37,752 bases of DNA from a bacterium BMS3Abin03 (lineage in GTDB: Bacteria; Bacteroidota; Ignavibacteria; Ignavibacteriales; Ignavibacteriaceae). Shown here one piece after another: positions 1-9,438 of this stretch; within the stretch, counting starts at the first letter, position 1; every line of letters begins with the position of its first letter. The translations under genes were made by a program, and so were the position numbers. The DNA lies in contig JAJDNK010000057.1 of the NCBI GenBank assembly GCA_022340715.1, positions 1 to 37,752 of the forward strand, given 5' to 3'. Below the pieces are notes generated by a model. It was not told the DNA's origin. It ran no database searches and saw only the letters and a program-made list of their open reading frames with translations.

Positions 1-1
1 G

Positions 2-646
2 GTAATAGATCATGATGGAATAAATAATTTTTTAGAGGAACTTAATTATCCTCTTTATTTCATGGACTTTGAAACATTTCAGCCTGCTGTTCCTCTTTTT
101 GATAATTCAAAACCTTACCAACAAATTCCATTTCAATATTCTATTCATTTTAAAGAAAACAAAAACGGAGGGCTTCAGCACTTTGAGTTTATTGCTGATA
201 GCGGAATTGAACCGAGAATCAAATTTATACAAGGATTACTAAAAGATACTAACCACAAGGGGGGAGACATCATAGTTTATAATAAGTCGTTTGAAATTAC
301 AAGACTTAAGGAAATTGCCAGGGATTTTCCACATTATGCAGATGATATCGAAAAGCTGATTTTACGAATCAAAGATCTTATGATTCCTTTCCAGAGAAAA
401 TATTATTATGCGCCGGAAATGAAAGGCTCATATTCGATAAAAGCAGTACTACCGGCTCTACTTCCGGAATTAAGTTACGATAAACTTGTAATTAATGAAG
501 GCGGTCTGGCTTCAATTGCTTATGAAAGTTTACAATCGGAAACTGATCTTATGAGAATGGCTGAAATCAAAGAACAGCTTCTTGAATATTGTAAGCTCGA
601 TACATTGGCAATGGTTGAGATTTTGAAGAAACTGGAGAATCTATGA
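2..646 (+). CDS. DUF2779 domain protein, C-terminal part (5' end outside window)
   Basis: The reading frame is open to the left edge, so this is the 3' part of a longer gene. The ATG at 62 lies inside the conserved YPLYFMDFETF segment and is not the true start. DUF2779 proteins carry a DnaQ/RNase H-like exonuclease fold. The MDFET segment supplies the acidic D-x-E motif expected of that fold, and VVYN-K-FE-TRL-E (about residues 70-84 from the ATG) and the final YCKLDTLAM segment match the later conserved blocks, with an acidic residue in CKLD. A nuclease role is an inference from the fold; the cellular role is unknown. The stop overlaps the next start as ATGA (643-646), which suggests translational coupling to the downstream phosphodiesterase-fold gene. 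Confidence 0.85.
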   Translation, partial: VIDHDGINNFLEELNYPLYFMDFETFQPAVPLFDNSKPYQQIPFQYSIHFKENKNGGLQHFEFIADSGIEPRIKFIQGLLKDTNHKGGDIIVYNKSFEITRLKEIARDFPHYADDIEKLILRIKDLMIPFQRKYYYAPEMKGSYSIKAVLPALLPELSYDKLVINEGGLASIAYESLQSETDLMRMAEIKEQLLEYCKLDTLAMVEILKKLENL

Positions 647-1512
647 GAAATATACTTTTAATGGTTCTTTTTTTGTTGTATTCTGCTCTGATTTTTTGTC
701 AATCTGGAGATACGATAAAAGTAATGACGTTTAATATCCGATGTCAGAGTGGTGAAAAAGCAGATGATATAAATTACTGGGGCGGCAGGAAATATTTGGT
801 TGCAGAGCTCATCGATAAATATAATCCTGATATAATCGGGATGCAGGAAGTAGAGAAACGGCAGATAGATGATCTGGAGGTTTTGCTTGAAGAATATAGC
901 TGGGTCGGTGTTGGAAGAGATGACGGAGAGGAAGCCGGAGAGTTTTCACCAATATTCTTTAACAATTCTAAATTTGATGTTGAATGGGATTCTACATTCT
1001 GGCTTTCACCAACTCCTAAAATACCTTCCAATGGATGGGACGCGAATCTTAACAGAATAGTTACGTATGCCTTAATAAAAAATAAAGCTGATAAAAACGA
1101 ATTTTATTTTCTTAATACGCACTTCGATCATCAGGGCGATACTGCAAGAGTAGAAAGCGCAAAACTGCTTGTTCAAAAGGTGCGAGAACTTCCAAATTAC
1201 TATCCTGTTATAATAACAGGTGATTTTAATTGTACATTAGATTCTGATCCATACAAAGTTATTACAGAAGATACAACTTCGACCGGAAGTCCCTTATTAT
1301 TTGATGCTCAGTATATTTCTGCCACGCCTCATTTTGGAGGAATGAATTCATTTAACGGGTTTGGAAAAATAGAAGAACCGGATAGAAAGATAGATTTCAT
1401 TTTTATTAATGATAAAGTCTCGGTTTTCACTCACGGTATAATTACAGATAAGATTAATGGATTATATCCTTCTGATCATTTTCCTGTTTTAGCTGTGGTT
1501 CTAATTCACTGA
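643..1512 (+). CDS. Secreted endonuclease/exonuclease/phosphatase family protein
   Basis: A 289-residue protein with a hydrophobic signal peptide (residues 1-19, ending ALIFC-Q), so it is probably exported. The EEP fold is complete: N31 in MTFNIR, metal ligand E69 in GMQEV, H160 in NTHFDH, D194 and N196 in GDFN, D251 in IDFIF, and the terminal SDH at 277-279. The family hydrolyses phosphodiester or phosphomonoester bonds with Mg2+; close relatives in Bacteroidota are secreted and of unknown substrate. The start overlaps the DUF2779 stop by 4 bases. Substrate cannot be told from sequence: nucleic acid, a phospholipid headgroup and an inositol phosphate are all possible. Confidence 0.9.
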   Translation: MRNILLMVLFLLYSALIFCQSGDTIKVMTFNIRCQSGEKADDINYWGGRKYLVAELIDKYNPDIIGMQEVEKRQIDDLEVLLEEYSWVGVGRDDGEEAGEFSPIFFNNSKFDVEWDSTFWLSPTPKIPSNGWDANLNRIVTYALIKNKADKNEFYFLNTHFDHQGDTARVESAKLLVQKVRELPNYYPVIITGDFNCTLDSDPYKVITEDTTSTGSPLLFDAQYISATPHFGGMNSFNGFGKIEEPDRKIDFIFINDKVSVFTHGIITDKINGLYPSDHFPVLAVVLIH

Positions 1513-1534
1513 ATTGATTATATCACCCCTCAAT

Positions 1535-1555
1535 CCCCTCCTCAGGGAGGAGGGG
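1535..1555. repeat. REP-like GC-rich hairpin, 9-bp perfect stem
   Basis: The arms CCCCTCCTC (1535-1543) and GAGGAGGGG (1547-1555) are perfectly complementary around a 3-nt loop. It sits between two converging genes and is far richer in GC than its surroundings. Neither strand has a T tract after it, so it is not a standard intrinsic terminator. It resembles dispersed palindromic repeats between genes in this group of bacteria; that comparison is from memory. Confidence 0.6.
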
Positions 1556-1570
1556 AAAGCGAAGTTATTT

Positions 1571-4500
1571 TTAATTTTTTTTCCAATCAGGAATTCTTCC
1601 CGGTGTCCAGGGTGCTCCGTATTGTTCCATCTGCTTTTCAAGATTTTTAACATCAACTTCAAGTAGTTGTTTTACATGAGCTAGTATTGGTTCGAATAAA
1701 TCAGAAGCGGCTTGCAAATTTGCTCTCTGCGTTTCAGTCGGTGCAGATGTAGTTTGCCAGATGCCCCAGGCTATTTCATTCAGTCGGTCGTAAATAGTAG
1801 GTGGGGTCGGTTCGTTTCTTTTTGAAATTGTTTCATCCCGGTAAAGATGCTGTAGAATATCTTCGGTTTCAGTTTTAATTCGCAATGCCTCATCAGTCAT
1901 ACTTTGTGGTGCTTCAGGAGTCTGTCTGATAGCGCTGATTAATACATCCATTTTATCTTTAAGATCTCTGGTTGCATTTAGGGCGCCTTCAACTGCACGA
2001 TTGAATTCATAAACTTTCTGACCAAAAGCCACCAGAGCTGCTCTGTCTTCAGCGGGAAGTGTTGTGTTGTGAAGAACCTTTGCTTCGAATTCCTGTGGTC
2101 CAGCAATCTCTTTGAAATTACCATCGTCATACATAAATATCTTAACAGAATATTTCCCGGGCATTACAGGTATTCCACTTGCATCTTTATCAGTGGCTTT
2201 CTTTACGGGATTAGTCGATGGATAACGTAAGTCCCATGTAATTCGGTTAATTCCCGGTTTAACATTTTCTCTCAAGTTTCTTACAACATTTCCATTTTTA
2301 TCATAAATTGTGAAAACAAAAAAAGGCTTTTCTTCCCGATCTTCTGATCTTAATTCTGCCCAGGAAGGATAGTAGGTCGGTTTGTTTTCTTTAGTGAGCT
2401 TCTTTTCTTCTTCCTGTCGTTTTTCTTTTTTTGTTTTAGGCGCTTCTTTGATGTAGTAAGTAAAAGTTGCACCAAATGGTGGATTATCCGCTTTGAAGAA
2501 TGAAGTTCCGACGCTACCGAAAGTTGCACTTCTTTTTACGAACATTAATGCATCCTTTACAGGGAAGAGTGTATAATCCTGTTCATTAAGACTTTTTTCA
2601 GTTAACTCTCTTAAGGGTATATAATTATCCAGTATGTAGAATCCTCTTCCAAAGGTTGCAAGTACAAGATCGTTTTCTCTTCTTTGAATATCCAGATCAC
2701 GAACTGCAATTGTTGGTAAGCCTCCTTTAAGTTGAATCCATTTCTTTCCGCCATCGATAGTAAAGTATACACCGTACTCAGTTCCGCAGAAAAGCAAATC
2801 TGGCTTTACGTGATCCTGAATTATTGAATAGACAACGTGGGGCTCTTTAAGATTACCTGAAATTGATTGCCAGGATTTTCCCCGATCATGGCTAACTAAA
2901 ATATAAGGTTTATAATCTGATTGCTTGTGATTGTCAAAAGTCGCAAATACTGTATTGGGATCATGAAGTGAAGCGTAAAGACAGCTCACATAAGTTGTCT
3001 CGGGTACACCGGGAAACGTTTCGATCTTTCTCCAGTTTTTTCCACCATCTTCAGTAACCTGTACTAAACCGTCATCTGTTCCAACATAAATTAATCCTTC
3101 AACTAAAGGCGATTCTGTTAGTGAAACAATGTTACCATAAAAAGATGTTGAGGCATTTTTAGCAACCGCATCCACACTCCAGATTTTTCCCATCACCTTA
3201 AGTTTGTTTCTATCAATTTGTCGTGTGAGATCGGGACTTATTTCCTTCCAGCTATCACCCCGGTCATCGCTTCTGAAAAGTTTATTTGCAGCAATATATA
3301 ATCTAGTATGGCTGTGAGGGCTAATTAATAGTGGTGTATCCCAGTTCCATCTGAATGGTTCTTCATCTTTTCCTTCCTGCGGTTTTATAGAAATTAATTC
3401 ACCGCTTTTCTTATCATATCTTGCAACTCCGCCATATTGATATTCACAATAAACAATATTTGGATCAACAGGATCGACTTGAGACTCATAACCATCACCG
3501 CCAATAGTTGGAACCCAATCAGCATTAACAATTCCTTCTTCATTTATTGTTTGAGAGGGAGCACCCATACTGTTGTTATCCTGTGTACCGCCGTAAACCC
3601 AGTAGAATGGTTCAGAATTATCAACAGTAACCCTGTAAAACTGAGTAATCGGCAAATTATCTTTGAATAACCATGAAGCACCGCCATCGAACGTTTCGTA
3701 AATGCCTCCATCACCGCCAATTAAAAAGTGATCGGGATTATCAGGATTTATCCATAATGCATGATCATCCACGTGCCGGGCTTTGTTACCCAGCGGCTTA
3801 AATGTTTTTCCGCCGTCTGTTGATACTGCAGTCCGTGTATCGAGGGAATAAATTTTATCAATGTCTTTCGGATCGCAGAAGATCTCGTTATAATATTGAG
3901 CGCTTACCGTTTTATAATCATTAGTCTTTTCCCATGAAGCTCCGCGGTTTGTTGATTTATAAAATCCTCCGTTTTCTTTTGCTTCGATTATAGCAAAAAC
4001 ATAGTCAGGATTAACCGGTGAAATTGCTAATCCGATTCTTCCGAGATCACCTTTCGGTAAACCTGACTCCAGTTTGTTCCAGGTTTTACCTGCATCCGTA
4101 GATTTATAAATTGCACCTTCAGGACCGCCATCAAGTAAAACCCAAACGTGTCTCCTTCTCTGGTAAGATGAAGCATAAAGTATGTCTGGATTTCGCGGAT
4201 CCATTACAACATCGTTTACTCCTGTGTTTTCGCTTATGTAAAGAACCGAATCCCATTTAGTGCCGTAATCGGTTGATTTATAAAGACCCCGCTGTCCACC
4301 CGGTCCCCATAAGGGTCCCTGAGCTGCAACATAAATTACTTTTGAATCACGAGGATCAACTAAAATTTTTCCGATATGTTCGGAAGTTTTAAGACCGATG
4401 TTTTTAAAGCTTTTCCCTCCATCTTCTGATCTGTAAATTCCATCTCCCCACGAAACACTTCTCTGGCTGTTATTTTCACCTGTTCCTATATACACTACAT

Positions 4501-4834
4501 TTGAATTATTGGGATCAAGAGTAACACAACCAATTGAGAACGATCCGTAATTGTCAAATACTGGTTCCCAGGTTGTTCCCGAGTTGGTTGTTTTCCATAC
4601 ATTACCGCAGGCAACAGCCACGTAAAACTCGTGAATGTTATTTGGATTAACTGCAAAATCGGTAACTCTGCCGGAAGTAGCTGCAGGTCCGATCAACCGG
4701 AATTTTAATCCGTTGAATGTTGCAGAAATGTATGGAGATTTTTCCTTCTCATTGTCTTCATCTTTGTCCTTTGCAATGATTGAAGATGAAAGTATGAAAA
4801 CAGAAAGTAATAGAAGTGGTAATTGCTTAGCCAT
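1571..4834 (-). CDS. Secreted VPS10/sortilin-like BNR-repeat beta-propeller protein
   Basis: A 1087-residue protein with a signal peptide (1 to about 21, ending SSSIIA). The body carries many BNR/Asp-box repeats of the form S-x-D-x-G-x-x-W/F, such as YRSEDGGKSF, YKSTDAGKTW, FKSTNRGASW-type copies and VTEDGGKNW, which build one or two large beta-propellers. After about residue 760 there is a K/E-rich segment, then an Ig/FlgD-like domain (around PGINRITWDLRYP and MPGKYSVKIF) and a helical C-terminus. Such proteins are abundant in Ignavibacteria and Bacteroidota and are often annotated as glycosyl hydrolase or exo-sialidase, but no catalytic residues can be assigned here. No type IX sorting domain is visible at the C-terminus (ends PDWKKN). 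It is monocistronic. Confidence 0.85.
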   Translation of the reverse strand: MAKQLPLLLLSVFILSSSIIAKDKDEDNEKEKSPYISATFNGLKFRLIGPAATSGRVTDFAVNPNNIHEFYVAVACGNVWKTTNSGTTWEPVFDNYGSFSIGCVTLDPNNSNVVYIGTGENNSQRSVSWGDGIYRSEDGGKSFKNIGLKTSEHIGKILVDPRDSKVIYVAAQGPLWGPGGQRGLYKSTDYGTKWDSVLYISENTGVNDVVMDPRNPDILYASSYQRRRHVWVLLDGGPEGAIYKSTDAGKTWNKLESGLPKGDLGRIGLAISPVNPDYVFAIIEAKENGGFYKSTNRGASWEKTNDYKTVSAQYYNEIFCDPKDIDKIYSLDTRTAVSTDGGKTFKPLGNKARHVDDHALWINPDNPDHFLIGGDGGIYETFDGGASWLFKDNLPITQFYRVTVDNSEPFYWVYGGTQDNNSMGAPSQTINEEGIVNADWVPTIGGDGYESQVDPVDPNIVYCEYQYGGVARYDKKSGELISIKPQEGKDEEPFRWNWDTPLLISPHSHTRLYIAANKLFRSDDRGDSWKEISPDLTRQIDRNKLKVMGKIWSVDAVAKNASTSFYGNIVSLTESPLVEGLIYVGTDDGLVQVTEDGGKNWRKIETFPGVPETTYVSCLYASLHDPNTVFATFDNHKQSDYKPYILVSHDRGKSWQSISGNLKEPHVVYSIIQDHVKPDLLFCGTEYGVYFTIDGGKKWIQLKGGLPTIAVRDLDIQRRENDLVLATFGRGFYILDNYIPLRELTEKSLNEQDYTLFPVKDALMFVKRSATFGSVGTSFFKADNPPFGATFTYYIKEAPKTKKEKRQEEEKKLTKENKPTYYPSWAELRSEDREEKPFFVFTIYDKNGNVVRNLRENVKPGINRITWDLRYPSTNPVKKATDKDASGIPVMPGKYSVKIFMYDDGNFKEIAGPQEFEAKVLHNTTLPAEDRAALVAFGQKVYEFNRAVEGALNATRDLKDKMDVLISAIRQTPEAPQSMTDEALRIKTETEDILQHLYRDETISKRNEPTPPTIYDRLNEIAWGIWQTTSAPTETQRANLQAASDLFEPILAHVKQLLEVDVKNLEKQMEQYGAPWTPGRIPDWKKN

Positions 4835-5081
4835 TTTTATACCTGAATTTTATTGAAATGATATTCTGCTGATAATTTTTATGGGGAAATGATTTTGGAA
4901 TGTGCCTAAAAAAATCATATTAAAAGTTAGGAAATCAGTGATTCTAATCCAATAATGATTTGATAAGTGGTATTGAAAAGCTATTGCAAAAATATCTCTA
5001 ACAAAGTTTATTTAAATAATGCGTAATTTTTGATTAGTGTAATTGAAATTCTAATATATATGTTTACCAATTGAGGTTACA

Positions 5082-5786
5082 ATGCAAATTAAAGATTCAA
5101 CATTCTTGGTTACCGGCGGAAGCCTGGGAATCGGAAAAGCCACTGCGAAAATGATAGTTGAAAAAGGAGGCAAAGTTGCTATAACAGGAAGAAATGAACT
5201 CAGGTTAAAGAAAGCTGCAGAGGAGATCAGTGCTTTTCCTATCAATGCCGATGTTGCCAAACCAGAAGATATTAAGAAGGCTTTTGAATTATTTCTGAAA
5301 GAATTTGGAAAGCTTGATTGTCTAATAAACAATGCAGGAATAGGTGGTGGTTGGAATGAAGTAACGGAATTAAAACTTGAAGATTTTCAGAAAGTTTATG
5401 CAGTTAATGTTTTTGGTGCTGCAATGATGACTAAAGAAGCCGCAAAACTTTTTAAAAAACAAAATTACGGACATATAATAAATATTGCTTCTACTGCCGC
5501 AATCAAAGGCTATGCAAATGGAACGGTCTACTCATCATCTAAATTTGCTTTGCGGGGAATGACGGAATGTTGGAGAGCGGAATTAAGAAAATATAATGTT
5601 AGAGTTATTCTAGTAAATCCAAGTGAAGTTAAAACTGCTTTCGGTGATCCTGATGGAAAAGAGAAAGAGGAAGTTCCGAATAAATTGCGCGGAGTTGAAA
5701 TCGCTCACACTATAGTTTCTGCACTTGAGATGGACAACAGAGGATTTATTCCCGAAGTAACAATCTGGGCAACAAATCCTTTTTAA
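5082..5786 (+). CDS. Short-chain dehydrogenase/reductase (SDR)
   Basis: A classical SDR of 234 residues. The cofactor loop TGGSLGIG (11-18), NNAG (83-86), N109, S137 in IAST, and Y150/K154 in YSSSK complete the N-S-Y-K catalytic tetrad. R38 in TGRNE, following beta-2, favours NADP(H) over NAD(H); this is an inference. The sequence resembles 3-oxoacyl-ACP reductase/YdfG-like members, but the short C-terminus gives no clear substrate. A GAGG ribosome-binding site precedes the ATG. The Nudix gene begins 2 bases after the stop, so the two are probably cotranscribed. Confidence 0.9.
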   Translation: MQIKDSTFLVTGGSLGIGKATAKMIVEKGGKVAITGRNELRLKKAAEEISAFPINADVAKPEDIKKAFELFLKEFGKLDCLINNAGIGGGWNEVTELKLEDFQKVYAVNVFGAAMMTKEAAKLFKKQNYGHIINIASTAAIKGYANGTVYSSSKFALRGMTECWRAELRKYNVRVILVNPSEVKTAFGDPDGKEKEEVPNKLRGVEIAHTIVSALEMDNRGFIPEVTIWATNPF

Positions 5787-5788
5787 TT

Positions 5789-6421
5789 ATGAAGGAAGAA
5801 AAAAATATTCCCAAATGGCTTGAATGGGCAAGGGAAATCCAGGAATTATCTCAAACAGGATTGGCATTTGCATTAACCAAATATGAGAAAGCAAGGTATA
5901 CACGTCAGCTTGAAATAGTTTCCGAAATAATTGCGAAGCATACTACACTTGAAAGAGATTCTATTAAAAAAGAAATGATGGCTCTGCCCGGTTATGCTAC
6001 ACCAAAGGTCGATGTGCGAGCAGCAGTGATAAAAGATAATGAAATACTTTTGGTTCAGGAAAGTACAGATAAAAGATGGGCTATGCCCGGCGGTTGGGCA
6101 GATGTTGGCAATCTTCCTTCAGAAGTGGCCATTAGGGAAACCAAGGAAGAGAGTGGTTATGATGTAATACCAACAAAGGTTGTGGGAGTATTTGATGCAA
6201 ACAGACAGGGCGAACAGCTTGAGTTTTTTCATGCATTCAAAATTATTTTTCTGTGTGATTTAATTGGAGGCGAAGCAAAAACCAGCGATGAAACAATAGA
6301 TGTAAACTTTTTCAGTTTTAATGAGCTGCCACCATTTTCACAAAACAGAACAAATGAGAAACATATAAAGGAAATCGTTTCGCATCTGAAAAATCCGCAA
6401 AGACAAGCTTATTTCGATTAA
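5789..6421 (+). CDS. Nudix hydrolase with N-terminal Nudix_N domain
   Basis: A 210-residue protein. Residues 7 to about 65 match the helical Nudix_N domain (KWLEWAREIQELSQTGLAF, then a basic region), typical of ADP-ribose or nucleoside-diphosphate-sugar pyrophosphatases. The Nudix box lies at 101-124 with the core RETKEESG; the usual first Glu is replaced by Asp in WADVG. Family members cleave X-linked nucleoside diphosphates with Mg2+. It directly follows the SDR gene with a 2-base gap. The exact substrate is not determinable, with ADP-ribose or a similar compound the best guess. Confidence 0.9.
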   Translation: MKEEKNIPKWLEWAREIQELSQTGLAFALTKYEKARYTRQLEIVSEIIAKHTTLERDSIKKEMMALPGYATPKVDVRAAVIKDNEILLVQESTDKRWAMPGGWADVGNLPSEVAIRETKEESGYDVIPTKVVGVFDANRQGEQLEFFHAFKIIFLCDLIGGEAKTSDETIDVNFFSFNELPPFSQNRTNEKHIKEIVSHLKNPQRQAYFD

Positions 6422-6434
6422 ACAAAATTTATTC

Positions 6435-6471
6435 GTGAATTCATGGCAGAAAGGTTAAGCCAAGAATTCAC
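6435..6471. repeat. Palindromic intergenic hairpin (EcoRI-site-containing arms)
   Basis: The 13-base arms GTGAATTCATGGC (6435-6447) and GCCAAGAATTCAC (6459-6471) pair with one mismatch around an 11-nt loop. Shorter flanking pieces (TTATTCG at the left, CGAATAA after 6481) extend the symmetry imperfectly. It fills the gap between the converging Nudix and tolC-like genes. There is no T tract, so it is better read as a REP/MITE-like repeat than as a terminator. Confidence 0.55.
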
Positions 6472-6493
6472 TAATTAGAAACGAATAAACTGT

Positions 6494-7831
6494 TTAGTAG
6501 ATAACATCCCCAACAGCTTTTTTCAATTGATAAGAACTCAGGATGCTTCTGTAAAGATCCTGCAGGTAAAATAATCTTGCCTGTGCAAGAGATGTTTCGG
6601 CATCTAACAAATCAAGATTGGTTCCAACACCATTTTTGTAACGGGCAATTGCCCGTTGCACTGTCTCTTTGGCAAAGTTAACCTGCGTTAATGTAGACTC
6701 AAGCTTATCAAGATTAGAATTTAAACCTGATTGAGCCTGCTGAATTTCAGACACAATATTTCTTTTTAAGGTAACTATATTCAAGTTGGCTGCATTGCTG
6801 TTTGCCTTTAATTCGCTCTCTTTGTTTTTCGTTAAGAATCCGTTAAAAATCGGAACATTTAATGAAATACCTGCAAGCCAGTTTCCTCTTAACACATTAA
6901 GATTCGGTTCATAGCCGTTTTTTATTCCATAACTCAAAATTGCATTAAGACTCGGCATATCATCAAGACTTGCAAGATTCTCCTGCAAATGAGAAGTGTT
7001 CAGTTCGTCTTCTGCAAGTTTTAATTCAGGTCTTTTCTGAAATGCAACATTTATTAATGAATCAGGATTTGCAGATAATTCAGGAACGGAGAATTCTCCT
7101 TTGATGTTGATAGTAGTATCCTGTGGAACCCCGAGTAGTTGATTTAATATAATTTTTTGTTGATTAAGCCTGTTAAGCAGTTCGATTTTTTCACTTTGTG
7201 CCTGTGAAATTCTTACCTGTGTACTTAGAGCATCATAATCAGTTGCCGAGCCGCTTTGTATTCTTTTATTTGTAACACTAAGATGTTCATTCAATGCTGC
7301 AATTTGTGTGTCTTTAACAGCAATGCTTTTGTGTAGAAATAGTATTGAATAGAATGATTGTAAAGTCTGGTAAGAGAGATTTGACTTAACAAAATTCACA
7401 TTATCGAAAGCTGATTCCTTGTAAGATTTCATCAGGTCTACAGATGCATCTCTTTTGCCAAAATCGTAAAGTTGTTGATTTAAAATCAAATTAAAGTTAT
7501 AATTGTTTGCCGGTGCAAGCTCGATGGTATTGCCACCGAAGCTGAAAGAGGGAATAGGTCCTATTCTTGAATACCTTGCCTCTCCGAGGATATTCGGATA
7601 GTAATAACTTTTCTGCTGTTCGATCATATAATCGGCAGCTTTAATTTTTTCCTGTTGCTGCTTGATCAAAGGGTAATTATTAATTGTGAGTTCTATTGCG
7701 CGGTTTAATGTTAATGAATCGTTTGTGGTAGTTTGAGCAAAATTCAGATCAGGCATAAGGAATAATAAAGTAAGTAAAAATACTTTCCAATGATTTATAA
7801 ATATAATCGTCATAAGATTTCCTGTTTTCAT
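6494..7831 (-). CDS. TolC-family outer membrane efflux protein
   Basis: A 445-residue outer-membrane channel subunit. It has a signal peptide (ending NFAQ at about residue 33) followed by the TolC/OEP pattern of two homologous halves rich in long amphipathic helices (for example NRAIELTINNYPLIKQQQ near the N-terminus and QTAIARYKNGVGTNLDLLDAE-type sequence near residue 400). The latter is the conserved RYxxGxxxxLDLLDAE signature. It is the last gene of the tetR-emrA-emrB-tolC operon, 2 bases after emrB, and would give the tripartite pump its exit duct. Confidence 0.93.
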   Translation of the reverse strand: MKTGNLMTIIFINHWKVFLLTLLFLMPDLNFAQTTTNDSLTLNRAIELTINNYPLIKQQQEKIKAADYMIEQQKSYYYPNILGEARYSRIGPIPSFSFGGNTIELAPANNYNFNLILNQQLYDFGKRDASVDLMKSYKESAFDNVNFVKSNLSYQTLQSFYSILFLHKSIAVKDTQIAALNEHLSVTNKRIQSGSATDYDALSTQVRISQAQSEKIELLNRLNQQKIILNQLLGVPQDTTINIKGEFSVPELSANPDSLINVAFQKRPELKLAEDELNTSHLQENLASLDDMPSLNAILSYGIKNGYEPNLNVLRGNWLAGISLNVPIFNGFLTKNKESELKANSNAANLNIVTLKRNIVSEIQQAQSGLNSNLDKLESTLTQVNFAKETVQRAIARYKNGVGTNLDLLDAETSLAQARLFYLQDLYRSILSSYQLKKAVGDVIY

Positions 7832-7833
7832 AA

Positions 7834-9438
7834 TTATTCTGCGATTTCAATTTTCTGTCCGTTTTTCTTTTTGTGAAATTTCAGAAAAACAAGCGGTATT
7901 AATATTAAAAGCGTTAGCATAGCTCCGGCAAAAAAATCATCGTCTATTCCCTGAACAAAAGCCTGCGCTGAAATATTCTGAATAATTAATCCTTTTGCTT
8001 TCATCATCAACTCGTTACCGGAACCACCAACAGAATTCTGTATAAAACTTCTTAAACCGTACACAACATGTTTAAAAGCAGTAGAAGATTGATCTGCTGC
8101 CTGACTGAACATGGCTGTATGGAATATTATTCTTCTCGTTAAAAGAGTTCCAAGAATCGCTACTCCAAAGCTCCCACCTACCTGTCGTATTGTATTGAAC
8201 ATTCCTGTAGCCTGTGCCATCTTTTCTCTCGGGATATCATTAATTGCAATCGTGCTTAATGGGATAAACATAAATCCCAGACCAAATCCCCGGATTATTA
8301 AAGGAAGCATTATTGAACCGTATTCTGTGTTGAGCGATAAATCTTTGTACAAATACATGCTTAAAAATGTAAGTACAATTCCGATTGTAATGGGAATTTT
8401 AGGATTTAATTTGTCCGTCATCCATCCTGCAACCGGGGACATTATTGCCTGGATAATTCCAACAGGGAAAAAGACAAGCCCTGCCTGAAGTGCAGTGTAG
8501 CCTAAAGAGTTTTGCAGGAAAAGCGGAAGTAGAAAAGCATTCCCGAAAAATGCCAAACCAAAGATAAACAACATTATATTTGCCAGGCCAAAGTTTCGAT
8601 TCTTTAGTATCCTGAGATCGAGAATGGGGTGTTTCGCCGTCAGTTCGGTTGTGATAAATATTATAAAACTTACAAATGAGATTGCAAAGCATGTGAGGAT
8701 GAAATTTGAAGTCCACCCGCCTGTATTCCATGCTGCATTTCCATCCGAGAGAGCTAATAAAAGGAAGACTAAGAACAAAGTCATGGAAATAAATCCTATC
8801 AGATCAAATGAACGGGCACTTTCAGTCTTGTACTCTCTCAAAATTATTAACGTGGTTATCATTGCAAAGATTCCAATTGGTACATTCACATCGAAGATTG
8901 CATGCCAGCTAAATGAGTCTATCAGATAACCTCCGAGCATTGGACCTAAAGAAATTGAGGAGGAAGCAGCGACACCCCAGAATCCTAAAGCCATACCTCT
9001 TTTTTCCGGTGGAAATTCATGAGTAACAATTGCCATTCCTACAGGCATAATAAATCCTGCACCTGCTCCCTGCAATACCCTGAACATAATCAGCATGTTT
9101 TCATTTGCTGAAAGGCTGCACAAAAACGATCCGAAGGTGAAAAGAAAAAGACCCAGTAAATAACTTCGTTTGTGTCCCCAGTGATCTGCGATCCATCCCG
9201 ATGAAGGAAGTACCACTGCAAAAACAAGAAGATAAGCAGTTAATACCCATTCAATTTTATCCACGCTTGTACCGAAAGCAGCCATCATTTTAGGAAGGCC
9301 AACATTAACTATAGTAATATCGAGCACTGCCATGAAGGTACCGATCATAATATTTGCCAGGACAAACCAACGGTAAGAAGGATGATCCTGCAAACGGGAT
9401 AATTCACCATTACTGCTGTTGCCAAAAATTCCAGCCAT
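7834..9438 (-). CDS. emrB: DHA2-family MFS multidrug transporter, EmrB-like
   Basis: A 534-residue membrane protein with about 14 predicted hydrophobic segments. Family signatures include LDITIVNVGLPKM in TM1 (motif D1 of DHA2 exporters), ADHWGHKRSYL (motif A, loop 2-3), and GFWGVAASSSISLGPMLGG (motif C, antiporter signature). It exports drugs in exchange for protons together with the EmrA and TolC-like partners. The start overlaps the emrA stop by one base (TAATG), which indicates translational coupling. Confidence 0.95.
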   Translation of the reverse strand: MAGIFGNSSNGELSRLQDHPSYRWFVLANIMIGTFMAVLDITIVNVGLPKMMAAFGTSVDKIEWVLTAYLLVFAVVLPSSGWIADHWGHKRSYLLGLFLFTFGSFLCSLSANENMLIMFRVLQGAGAGFIMPVGMAIVTHEFPPEKRGMALGFWGVAASSSISLGPMLGGYLIDSFSWHAIFDVNVPIGIFAMITTLIILREYKTESARSFDLIGFISMTLFLVFLLLALSDGNAAWNTGGWTSNFILTCFAISFVSFIIFITTELTAKHPILDLRILKNRNFGLANIMLFIFGLAFFGNAFLLPLFLQNSLGYTALQAGLVFFPVGIIQAIMSPVAGWMTDKLNPKIPITIGIVLTFLSMYLYKDLSLNTEYGSIMLPLIIRGFGLGFMFIPLSTIAINDIPREKMAQATGMFNTIRQVGGSFGVAILGTLLTRRIIFHTAMFSQAADQSSTAFKHVVYGLRSFIQNSVGGSGNELMMKAKGLIIQNISAQAFVQGIDDDFFAGAMLTLLILIPLVFLKFHKKKNGQKIEIAE

